64,000 nt of DNA from Tomocerus qinae (lineage: Eukaryota > Arthropoda > Collembola > Entomobryomorpha > Tomoceridae), in the NCBI GenBank assembly GCA_020055645.1, contig CM034547.1, forward strand, positions 64,515,884 through 64,579,883. Direction: 5' to 3'. The stretch's first letter is position 1. Each line of letters begins with the position of its first letter. A program made the position numbers and the translations under genes. This document shows positions 52,983-64,000 of the stretch, in pieces. Below the pieces are notes generated by a model that was not told the origin of the DNA, made no database searches, and was given only the letters and a program-made list of their open reading frames with translations.

Positions 52983-54403
52983 GTAGAAGTTTCCTCCAGA
53001 CTGTCCAGACTGAACTGAGGGAAAACTTATTTCAAGAAAGCTTTCAAAGACATACGAGTTTGCTAAATTTGTCTCTACCCCTTTGGTAGTTCACGACTCA
53101 CCCTTTTGCATTTACCTGCAGTACCAATCCAACTCCATCAGCTCAAACGTAAAACCAATTCAATTCGCATGAATCAAGTAGCAACCAGAAGATCACCAAC
53201 ATAGATAGGGATGGTTTATATCTAGCATTTCTATTTGTATAGCGACTATGGTATTTGTCGATTTGATCAGAAGAGTCAGACTGGTCAGTGTAAGGCAAAC
53301 CCGTCTAACAGCAATAAGGACGAATACGTTTCTATGAGTTTGGTTAGATAATGTAATTTAATGGTTGCATTGCATTAAATTACACTTTCCTCGTTCAGAC
53401 TCCTCTTCAATTTACTTGACACAAGTGGAAGAAGTCAGTTCTTAACTCGGCCAAGCTACAAATAAATAGTAGATGTGTATATCATTTCACTTCTATTTAC
53501 ACTGTAAGCTATATCCTGACTTTTGATCTTAGGGTAAAAGTCTGTTCTCCAGTAAATTTTCCAAATAGTCCTAGCAATAAGTAAAAGTTTTAGATGCCAG
53601 AATAATGTTGCTCTACTAGTGCATCGCCCTGTGGAGGGAAGCAGAAGAGTATAGAGCGTGGGATTTTTAGTGACCACCGTCCATGGGATTGGCATCGGCT
53701 ACAACTTGTCTGGTCTGCTTGTCTAACCGAAGATGTGGCTCCCTTGGGATCCTATTTTATAGTTTCACCTTGAGCACCACTACCACAAATAGAGTGAACT
53801 CATACCGAAGGAAACCACTTTCTCAATTCACTCCGCTACAGTTATATTCACATCCAAAGACAAGACCCCACTTACTAAAGTACAGCTGACCGCGTCTCTA
53901 CTAAAATCCCTAAGAGAAAGTTACTTGCTTCCTACCAAATTTGTTTATAGGCATATCATATTGAACTAAATAGTATGGTATACCACATTCACGTTCCCAT
54001 TTCTACAGTTAGTAATGCAGTCAACTTATGAACTACATCCATGTGCAAATGAAGTTATATAAAAATATTACAGACATCGAGTCAAATAAGAAGAGTTAAG
54101 GCTTAACTTGAGTCAAAGTTTCACTGTTTCATTTAAACAGGAAAGTAGTAAAAACTCGGCTTAAAACTTTGAAAAGCAGCTTGCATTTATCTTCTGCAGA
54201 TGCTTACTTCAAATATGAAACAAAGGCGGATGTGTAAAACACGCTACGTTCGTTTATGTATTCAATAGTTTTTAAGAGGTTCTTGTCCCTGCTATCAGTA
54301 ATAATAATAATTACTGGCTCGGATGTTTTTGTGTAGTGCAATGTGCACTATTGTATGCAGTTACAGAACTGTATATTACTAGAAAACACCTTGAATGTGG
54401 TAG

Positions 54404-54898
54404 GGATGTCAAGATATTTACTAGCCAATGATAAGACATATTGTACGAGGAACATTCCAACGTCACGTCCAAAACTCAATAAAGCTGCAGTCGTAAGTAA
54501 TAATAGTGTGCAACTGTCCTGCAGTTGTAAATACAGAAAAGGGCGATATTATGACATTTTGGCTTCGCTATAAGGATACCCTTATTAATAGTAAATGCAT
54601 TCCACTCTAGGCACGAGAAAGATAAACTACGTATATAGCTATAAGAAAGGTAAAACAATATGCCTATTCGTACTTTATCTTTTCGCTGGGATAGAACACA
54701 TTACAATAGAACGGGTGCTACATTATTACGGACGGATAACGTATGACACGACCCGAGATCCCACCCCAATCATTCAACAGGGTATAATGTTCTTTAATAG
54801 TTCTGCCCGTGCACCATTCTTTTCTATTTCAGCCTCAGAGGCAAAGAAAGGGAGAATTCCATGGATGGAGTCATCAAACAGATCCCTCTTATTGTTAG
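54404..54898 (+). CDS. Possible two-exon small gene, hypothetical protein
   Basis: ATG at 54406 has G at -3 and opens 29 codons (beginning MSRYLLANDKTYCTRNIP) to GCAGTC|GTAAGTAA, a strong donor after 54492. A 340-base intron ends at CATTCTTTTCTATTTCAG (AG at 54831-54832), a strong acceptor. In phase 0 exon 2 reads PQRQRKGEFHGWSHQTDP and a few more residues to TAG at 54896-54898. AATAAA follows at 55001-55006. The product would be about 50 residues, basic and polar. A second frame of exon 2 is also open to a TAA that overlaps the AATAAA. The first exon could instead be internal, since an AG lies just before it. No family is recognised. Confidence 0.27.
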
Positions 54899-55000
54899 AT
54901 TCCCATTCCATCATTGGCATCGCATATTTTCATCTGTCTTTAAGATATCATTTCATTGTGCTTAAACTTACCACTGTCACCCTACCTTATTGCACTATGC

Positions 55001-55006
55001 AATAAA
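55001..55006 (+). terminator. AATAAA poly(A) signal candidate
   Basis: The hexamer lies about 100 bases after the stop of the possible two-exon gene at 54404-54898. Spacing fits a short 3' untranslated region, but the hexamer is common by chance here. Confidence 0.22.
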
Positions 55007-58000
55007 TTTATCGTCTAATTCTGTAAATAACAATACAGATTAAAGAAGTATTTCACAGAAAGAAGTACAAGAAACTGACTGTATTGCGAATTAACAATGT
55101 CTTCGAGGACTCTAAAACATCCAAGTCTACATGCCTACACAAACAACTATAAATAACTATAATAATAATTAGCAATTGACTTCTCTTTACATACTATTTG
55201 TTGCCCTTCTGCAATATACTCAGCATCTAACTGACATCAACACTAAATAAATTGCTGTTTGTTGTTGACCTGTGAGTTGCTACTATACTAAAATAATTAT
55301 GATCGTCGAAAAAAATCCAAGAGACACTAGACTTGATAATCAATTAATTGTAAGTCACTACTTACCGGTTCAAAATGCAAACGATACAAAATATATAGGA
55401 AAGAGACAATAATGTCTATTACTGTTGACTGTTGTTCATTCACACTTTAATGTACTCTGCACTTTATCTAGCCATAGCTATAACAAGAATAAAAAAAAGT
55501 ATGCTGTGTACGCAAAAGTCAATTTACCTCCCTCACCAACAATCTACTTACGAGCTATGTAGGATTTAGACAGATTTGACATTTATTTTGTGCCACACCT
55601 TTCCCAGCCCGTTTTTTCTGTAATATGGCTTTCTTAAGTAAGATATTTTGTTACCTACCCCTGATTCAAACACTGATAGTACGCAAGTGTCAATTATGTC
55701 GGTAAATTGTTAAGGAGAAGCGAACAAGAAAATAGCATTCGTAAGATTTAACCCGATTTTTCTATTAGTGTAAAAGCTTGTATATCACAGGGTGGTTTAA
55801 TCTGCATTGGCTTGGTTATGGATGACGTAACATGTCCGATTGTCATGTATTCTGCATTTTATCGTGACCTTTACAACGTAAAAATCCCAGTTGGTTTTCC
55901 TCCTACTCCTGCCTTGCAATATTCTACTTTACTCCAGAGATAAGCGAACCTTGTTACAAATCAAAGTTTGTATTTTTAAAGAGATTTTATGTACGTAGTG
56001 GAATAAGAATGTTACAGTTTGGCTCTGGCTCACTCAACTCTGCTGACCAGTTTTTGTGTTTATTCGACACTTCTGTTTATTACATTGTGAATAGTGAGAT
56101 TGACGATTGGTCAAGTTTTTCATGATGAAAAATAAAAATAGTAGAGCATTTAAAAATGGGAGACAAGCATTTATGTATTTATCCGTAAGTATTTTATGGT
56201 CAGTAAAGTTAATTACTTGATAGCTCACATGGTAATTAAACCATTTTACATAAAACGTAAGCATTTTTACAATAGTTATCTTACCTACCTGTTGAGTTTA
56301 AAATGTTAACCGAACTGACAATGGGAAATGTATGCAAAGAGAACAACATGTACTACATACCTACTGCATTAGCCTCGCATACTGCAATTGCTTAGCATAC
56401 AATCTATACAAGGCAATTGGGAATTGTTATTTGTAAAAGCGAATAGGTGTGGTTTTGTTTATAGTCATTTGATTATTGTACATAGTAAATACAGAGACTG
56501 GAATTTTACTACTATCCAAGACACAAATACGTGCAGCATATGTAGATTGCAGCTGAACAACCTATATTTTTTGCCTTTTTTGTTAAAGCCAGATTAAAAG
56601 GTTGTATGCCTACATAACTTTATGAAATTGTGAGAAAATAATTGAAATTATGGTGCTAAACAAAATGAATAGTGTTAGGTACAACGTATTAAAAATGTCA
56701 GAAAAACAGTGCAATCGACTGTAGAACAGAGTGGAGGTTGAGATTACATTACTACTAAGGTTTTTTCGCCTTAGATTGTAAAGTAATGAGGTTGTGGTGG
56801 TGAGCAAAGGAATTAGACACAGGTATCGGATTGCTAGCACCGATTATAACTTCATGTACACTTTGAGGCAGAATTGTAAAGTGGTATGGAAAAGGAGAAA
56901 ACTGGAACTGCACAGCATCATGCCACACTACAAGAACGCGTCTGTAGGTAGAAACATATAAAGCAATCCTGATGAACGATAAAATAAAAAGCTATCTGGA
57001 TTTCCTTTGCTTTGCTTTATTGTGAATGCAAACGTTCCTGCTGGCAAAATTCATTGCAGTCTCCATTTGTTTCCTACCGTAATAATATTCCATGTACCTA
57101 CCTACCTCATGCATACAATCAAATAACCAGTTTTACTCTTTCGTTTTGTTGATCTAAGTCTTGTATTACCCGAGGCTTTGCAAATTTCTTTTTCTCAAAT
57201 ACAGAAACTACTAATAGTAGGTATCTCTATATATGTACAAAAGAAAAATCTTTCTAACCTACATACATATGTGTATGCTTGTAACTCTGTATGTACACAT
57301 AGGTACAACTGTACAACATAGGTATGTTTACAACTCAAAATCACAATAGTAAACCAAACATGGTATAAAAAAGCAAGGAAAGAATTAGTTGTGTAAGTAT
57401 TTATACAATCCTACGTGTATCTCTGCTATATAGTCATTCAAAGTTGACTTTGAGATCCTGCCATTCTCTCGTGTTTCATTTCATACTTTTTCAAACATGA
57501 AGGTATTTACGTAGAACGAATGCAATGAGTAGAGAGTGATGTACGCTATATTGCGAATAAATTGCAGCTTGCCATAATGTAAATTAAGAACGACACAGTC
57601 CTACAGTGTCAGGACATGTGTTCTAGAAATATACAATCTTTTCAGGGACATAATTTACAGAGCTACATGCTAAATTGTCTTCAGGAAAAAGAGCGATTGA
57701 ATTGAAGCCCTATGGAGCTACATCAGTCAGAAACACCTGATTTATCTTGTGGAACTCCAGGGGAAGCTAGCAACGGGTTCAACATAAAATAACAACACAC
57801 TCTCGGCCCATGCAACAACAGACACCAAAACCAACTTATCTTTTACAGAAATCAGATACTAGAGGATTTACTACTTTTAATTTTACTTCAAACCGCTCAC
57901 ACTAATAGGATCTGTGTCCAGTTCCGCATGTTCCTATATCATTAGCGATATAATAAATACAACCGCTATTGTTATTTAATTCCACTACTTCAGGCATCCA

Positions 58001-61000
58001 ACAATATTATACACTACTGCACCCGAGATTTGGAAGTAAACATTTCTTGAGAAATTTGAGATCGCACTCAAGGAATTCCCAGTCATCGTCAGATCGTCAG
58101 CTAGTCAGTCAGCTAACTCGTTACTCACAAATGAGACTACTACTACTTTTAAAGTATCATTTGCTTCAAATCAAAACTTAAGACACACCTTATTGCATGA
58201 CCAAAACTTCAGGAAAAGCAATAGGAAATATCACAATAATGCATTACATTACTATTGATTTGTGTATGAACGATTGCAGGAATGATTAGTATTAAGACAA
58301 TAGATTGCATGTCGGAAAACATTGTTCGTTTGTACTTGCACATTATTCAGTAGATTTCAAGCAATTGTTAATAACAAAAATACCAAGCATTGCTTTTCGA
58401 GAATTGTTTAAACAAAAGTTTACTGTAAGCCTGTAATGTAAGCGAAAATATCATTTTAATGCAATGTAAGCCAATCGAAGATAATTTCATCGAATACTTA
58501 GGTTATAACTGCAAATACTACATATTTTACTACTGCTCTCTACACGATCAGAAGTCCACGAAAAAAATATCTGCTTTAATATTATATTAATAATATGATG
58601 TAGCTTCGATTACTTACTCAATGGCATGGGATAAATACAACTGATACCATTTAATTCAGTATAAAAACTTCAGCAGTAAAATAATGAGATTGAAAAAATT
58701 CTTTAAAATAATTGTTACAATTATGGGAACAATCAGATGAGAATTAATAGGTAGTTGGTTGTACGAATTGTAGTAGAACATTTAACAATCAGTGTAGATT
58801 TGGTTGAATGTTCAAGAACGGAAGATTAGAGATCTATTCAGCACTTGAGTGCAATGGAGTCAAGTACAAAAGAAAGAATTAGGATGAAATTAACTCTAAA
58901 GTTGTGCTGAGAGAAAGAAGGCGCGGCATTGCGTGTTCTCTTCGTCCTGTGGTCATCATAATTTCCATCGTCTTTAGCATCATCATCCTACGTTATCGTA
59001 CAAATGTACCTGCTCATTTTCTTGAGTATATATAATGACTACAAGAGTAGATGAGCGAGTGCTGATAGATTTCAATAGAATAATAACTAATGGAATGAAG
59101 ATGAGGTTCAATCTCAATCAGACAAACGCTCCAGTCCAAATTCATCTGACAAACACTGCTTAGAAATATCCAAGGTTGCTTTTCTTAGACGGAGGAATTG
59201 ATGCTGAGAATCCGAGCGAAGAAGAGCGTCAGTCACTTAATGCATTCTGCATAATATTTATAAAGATATAGAAGCTACTAATATGCCTCCATATATTTAC
59301 TACATTAACATAATAACCACAACAGAGGATAATATTATCTACATAGTCGTTAGACCATAATACTTACAATAAGTATATGCATATGTGAATTATACACTAA
59401 GGTGGCTAGCAATAAGAATCCCATAATATAGGATCATATTAGCCACAGGATTTTATTAAGTCGAACAGCACGGTTAATGATAAGTAAGCTAAATAGTAAA
59501 GAAAGAAAAGCACGCCAAAGAAAACCAAACCAGCTGCAAAAACTACCATTTATTTTTATACTGAATTGATGGCCAGCTCGAGTCTCTTGTCATGGAACTC
59601 GGCTATTAGCATCTCCCTACTACTTAACATACCATCTTCTTCATTCACATACATTTACATACATGTATAATCAGTAGTATACAACCCAACTACATAATAT
59701 CTATAATACGTTACATTACATTAATTTCTTTACAGTTCTCAAGCCGAACAACATGAAAGTGAGCCAGCGAGCTTAAGTCATTATGTTTCTTAAGGCAAAT
59801 CTCAATGCGGAGAAGATGAGCAGTCAAGTCAAAAGAGAGACACTCCATTCATACACTTCACATCAACATCACTTTCCTCTCCATTGTTGTCATTTATTAT
59901 GCAACTTAAAACCTATCTAAGTAAGCCAGCCAAGTCAAATCAACTCCTCAAGAAAGGCATTCTCTGTCTACTTATACTTATTTAGCATGCTAGATTATTT
60001 ACAGATAAATCTCGGCATTACTATTGCAAATTACCTCGTAGTATTCCTTTATAGATGCAAGCACTAAGCCGATCAGCTTATATAATGCATTAAGATAATA
60101 CCTCTATCGAACTGATATCGAGTTTTACTTGTTACAACTTATGTCAAACCTTTATGAACCTTACCCATTGTTTACCTTCACAACTGGCATTACTATTTTT
60201 TTTATTCCGTTCTTTGGTGATTACAGTGTAATCGAACGACACAAATAATGAGTCCAACATTGTGTCAAACATGCGCGTTCAATTACTCAGCTCATTCTTT
60301 ATACTTCATTACATCTGTTAAAGTTTCATAATTGATGACAACGGGACGATTTGTAATGATTTAATTCTTTGGGATTATTTACTTAGATTTCCATTGCATT
60401 TGTGCAGCACGTTATAAGATAAACCTGCATAATAGTAAATAATCACAGATATTCAAAAGATGTGTCACTATAAGAAATACACATGAACTAGCAAATCTGA
60501 GATGGCACGACAGAGTAAAGAATATAATTTATCATTTCTACACTGAGCATGGCCAGAGAGCACGACACAATAAAATTTATTTGGAATGCATACGAAATTT
60601 GCTGAAAAAGGCACTTATCTACTTAACCTTACATAACAACGTACTTTTGCTTGCTGTCTACGTCTACATAAGCAAATGTGCGAATTTAGATTCGCACAAA
60701 ATTAAGTCTTTATCAAAATGTCTACTGTTGTCTTGTATAACTTCTTTAAGTCTTTAATAATACATAGGTACCTGAATACAACACGCATATCAAGTTAAAC
60801 ATTGTTTTCTCATAATATGAATAAAGCCGACCCGACCTGAGTTCCACTCAAAAGCTGATTTATTGCATTTTCCGTCACTCTTGACTTGAGGCAATTAAAA
60901 TGAAATAAGCGGCCGCACTTTTGAGATTTCACATTAAAACCCGTTATGATGAAAGATAACCTCATGGGAAGGGCTGTACGACGGACTGCGATTCTGCTTT

Positions 61001-61428
61001 GGCGCATATGGCATCTCTCTCCCCTACTCTAATGCATTCCAGATGATTCAGATGCACAGCACAATTAACGAGAACGAAACAAATAAATATAAAAAGTTAC
61101 ACTTAACTTGACATTGAACTGTGCTTGCAAAATGAGTTTTTATTAGGATTTTAACTGACAAGCCCACCTTTTGGGAAAGAAAATGCGAACAACATTGCTT
61201 CGAGCATAAATGTATATTTTTTAATGTAGCTTAAGCTACTGCTTCGGCAAACTTTATCATTTTGACTCTATATACCTGTAATACAGCGTTTACTACTTGA
61301 TGAACAAATAACAATAGGTACTAATAAGTACGTTGAATTTGATTTGCTAGATCTTTAAGAAGATTGCAGTAAAAACAATAATAAGATCAACATGCACTTG
61401 GAAACTGCCAAGTGGAATAAGTGTGCAG
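55007..61428. other. Non-coding stretch, no supported gene
   Basis: No supported gene. A good acceptor near 57648 (CAATCTTTTCAG) opens a 19-codon frame beginning GHNLQSYMLNCLQEKERL that then stops; no partner exon was found. GC-richer patches lie near 58060-58140 and 60820-61010, the latter with a chance NotI octamer at 60909-60916. Confidence 0.55.
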
Positions 61429-61545
61429 CGTAATGAGTTCACACGGTTCCCGTCCAGATGGTCAGCTGCCGATAAAAAGTCAAGCCAGTTAGTCTCAGTT
61501 GACTCTAGACAGAAGAATACATATTTTATGTTCGATGCCAATGAA
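61429..61545 (+). CDS. Candidate internal exon, unknown product
   Basis: GTGTGCAG precedes 117 bases (39 codons, phase 0-0) that end at AATGAA|GTATGT. The frame begins RNEFTRFPSRWSAADKKSSQ and ends in FDANE; composition is balanced and GC is near 45 percent. The donor is acceptable, but the acceptor lacks a pyrimidine tract. The opposite strand is also open across most of it, as GC-richer patches often are. No family is recognised. Confidence 0.17.
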
Positions 61546-64000
61546 GTATGTAACTGTTTCTTTGACTTTTTATCCTTTCGATACTTAGCAAAACTACCCG
61601 TCGTAAGTTTTTACACGTGTGGATTCAAAATCACATTGCACTCTCCATAACGGTTTAAAAATGTCAATAATATTCAATTTCAATCAGAAAGAAACAAAAA
61701 CAAATATTTCATTGCTTATGTTCCTTAAAAGTCCGCGTTCTTTCAACACAAATGTCAAATGCAAGTGGATTTACTATGGCTATCTGAAGTTACTATCATT
61801 GAACTAACGCTTCATTACGGAGTGACGTTTATCATAAAGTAATTGTAAGTATAATAGCTTCTATATTTTATGTAACCCTGTACAAAGATGGGAGGAATAT
61901 TTTGCATAAAAAGCATTAACCCGTAGTCAAGATCATTTGAGGGGTTTTCAGCATAATGGTGTTCAAGAGATCTTAGCTGTCATAAAGTGCTTTGCATAGC
62001 GAGCTCGGTTAAGTTGACAATAGTGCTTAGTTATGCGCACAATTGCTAACAATGAAGAAAAATTGTATTTACAAACGGGTAAGTGTGTGTTCTGTATGCG
62101 CTGTTTCTTGAATAACTATATGAAACACACGCTTTGAAATCATAGAATGAATTTATGTACATAATAATAGTATAATAAGTAGTACATAGATAACTCATAT
62201 GAAAGGTTGTGTTGATATAATATGATATCTTAAAATAAAAAATGTTAATATAAATGACTGTTTAATTGCATTGGTAGGAAGGCTGTGGTGTGGCACTTGT
62301 AGAGTTGATTGGAAGGATGACAAGACAAAAGAGAAGTAAGAGAGTTGGCTTGCCGCTCTTGTATCAATAAATAAACTACAAGGCGAGAGTGAAATCATTT
62401 AATATTTTCCTTAATGTATGTTTATATACATGCATACGCATAGCGTTTGAAAGATGTTAAAGATACCTCTAAGCAGTTGGAAGGCATACGCACATTCATA
62501 AGTGTATTATTTATTATTTGCCTACTCCTTATCTAAAAACCCATATAAAAGAAAGATTCTGATCCGAATGCTTGATCTCAAATGAAGCCAAGCACTTATT
62601 CATTTATTAGCAGATTGGTTTTTAAACGATGAGTCAAGGTATTATTGCAAATAATTTGCTTGCCACATGCAACATGAACATGAGTAGGAATAAGTACATT
62701 GATTACACAAATTCCATCATTTTTATCTGTAGATCAAATAATTCAGAGCGGAGTCTTAAGAAAATTGTAAACCGCCTTCTATCACTTGCATTCACTAATA
62801 AAACATCTCACCATAATTTAAGCTCAATTTATATCTAGAAACGAGTATCCAATCCAATTCTCTGTACACTGCTGAGCTCTGTCTACAAATCTATGAAGAA
62901 TAATTAAGTACAGTTAATAAAACTCCAAGTCTAACATCTAACCTGTTGAGGAACAAATTACAGACCACCTGACTACATTCTTGACTAACTTTTCGATAAC
63001 ACTTGCATCATTGCTCATTTGCGTTACAGTCGTTTGTGGGCAAAGAGTGTGCCGACCTTTGTAAACCATTTTTAATTATCATCTCCTCGGGAATATTTTC
63101 TAAATTGTCGACAAATTGGTGTAAGGAGTTTTTCTACGGAAAATCCTTTTTTCTATCTTATTACCATCAGCTGGGAAATTAAAAGGTTTACATTTTTTCA
63201 TATGATAGTGAAATGCTTTACTGTGGGCACACTGCAAAACATGAGCTTAAAAGTTTCATAGATTGGACTAAAGTGTGTAGATTGCCCACTGGACACACAA
63301 GAGTTGAATGTATGTAGATCCTCTGTGGTTTATTGCTGCCCTAAACCTGAAAGCTATCAATACGTCCTGTCGATCCTGTTGTGTTGATCTAACCATTATG
63401 CTATAAACTACAAGTAAAGTTAAATTAAACCCAAAAGAATGGATAACCTTCCACTCTACACTTACTGCACAATAGAAGCCGTAGGATTATGAGGTGTAAC
63501 TTATGTGCACGTAAACCACAAAAAATTATATAGTTGCAACTGCCTTCCTACCTTTTATTACTCATATTACATTACATTAGAATATCTAATAAGCATTCAT
63601 CTGAGAACCTTACTTTACTCATTTTACTTCTAGTTGATTGCAGTGTGGATTAGATTGGCTCGGCTCAGATTGAATTGCATCGGATTATTAAACTGCAATT
63701 TCATTATGAGCTTACTCTTCAATCTTCTCTGGAATAAATCAGCCGCCCAGGTATAACTATCATGTAATGTGCTTTCCTTTAGCTTAGCTCCTTTAGCTCT
63801 AAGCTGTTGTGCAACAAAAATCCATCTCAAAGGACCAGACAATCCATCCCATCCCACTAGCGTTGTATTTATGTACTTATGGCTCGATGGCATTACTCAG
63901 GTATCAGCATACAATTCCAAAATCATACATCCACACTATTGCAACACTAAACATAAGATTACAAACAACAAAACATTTTACATTCCCCTGCATACATTAT
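61546..64000. other. Non-coding stretch, no supported gene
   Basis: No supported gene. A strong acceptor-like tract ends at about 63170 (TATCTTATTACCATCAG), after a motif-rich, GC-richer patch at 63010-63130, but no donor-closed exon follows. Confidence 0.55.

Larger units (their letters stand above)
45685..54403. other. Non-coding stretch, no supported gene
   Basis: No supported gene. It includes a pyrimidine-rich block at about 47000-47130, a purine-rich block at about 49340-49480 (whose frame is lysine- and arginine-rich only because of base bias), a perfect 27-bp hairpin and several smaller ones. A minus-strand frame at 52396-52668 is protein-like but lacks a good acceptor. Confidence 0.55.

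Noticed and set aside
60909-60916. NotI site as sign of cloning-vector contamination
   Set aside because: A lone GCGGCCGC with native-looking AT-rich sequence on both sides; no vector sequence is seen.
1-64000. tRNA genes, rRNA, CRISPR arrays, bacterial operons
   Set aside because: I looked for T-arm motifs, direct-repeat spacing and long adjacent frames and found none. A tRNA or covariance-model scan would be the decisive check.

Overview
The window looks like eukaryotic nuclear DNA, most likely from an animal. It is AT-rich (about 35 percent GC by eye). The longest reading frame is only 150 codons, and the number of frames falls off roughly exponentially with length, as expected for non-coding sequence. 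I see no bacterial gene order, rRNA, tRNA, CRISPR array, or recognisable transposon protein. Short words such as CAAGTCAAGTC, TGATGTGATG, GTACATAC and TAGGTAC recur on both strands. I cannot name the species. An arthropod-like or other invertebrate genome with few repeats is possible, but that is only an impression.

No gene can be identified by homology. What can be offered is a set of splice-flanked segments with an open frame. Such pseudo-exons also arise by chance in long introns, so all carry low to moderate confidence. On the minus strand, four candidates (39.7, 38.5, 38.0 and 35.3 kb) can be joined in one frame; the first encodes a hydrophobic stretch like a membrane helix. Further minus-strand candidates lie at 33.0, 31.8, 29.9 and 27.2 kb. 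The last three are phase-compatible with each other; the 33.0 kb one does not join directly to its neighbours. Isolated ones lie at 19.3 and 13.3 kb.

On the plus strand there are two possible small two-exon genes with downstream AATAAA signals (44.9-46.0 kb and 54.4-55.0 kb), a possible internal exon at 25.9 kb, a possible 3' terminal exon at 27.45 kb, exon-like segments at 39.3 and 61.4 kb, and an intact ATG frame of 107 codons at 23.3 kb.

The rest is non-coding. It holds one striking 27-bp perfect hairpin (50.5 kb), several shorter palindromes including an E-box palindrome (4.6 kb), short tandem repeats, polypyrimidine and purine tracts, and a few stretches whose motif content resembles regulatory elements (2.2, 22.9-23.2 and 48.7 kb). 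The likeliest overall reading is a gene desert or the interior of one or more long introns.
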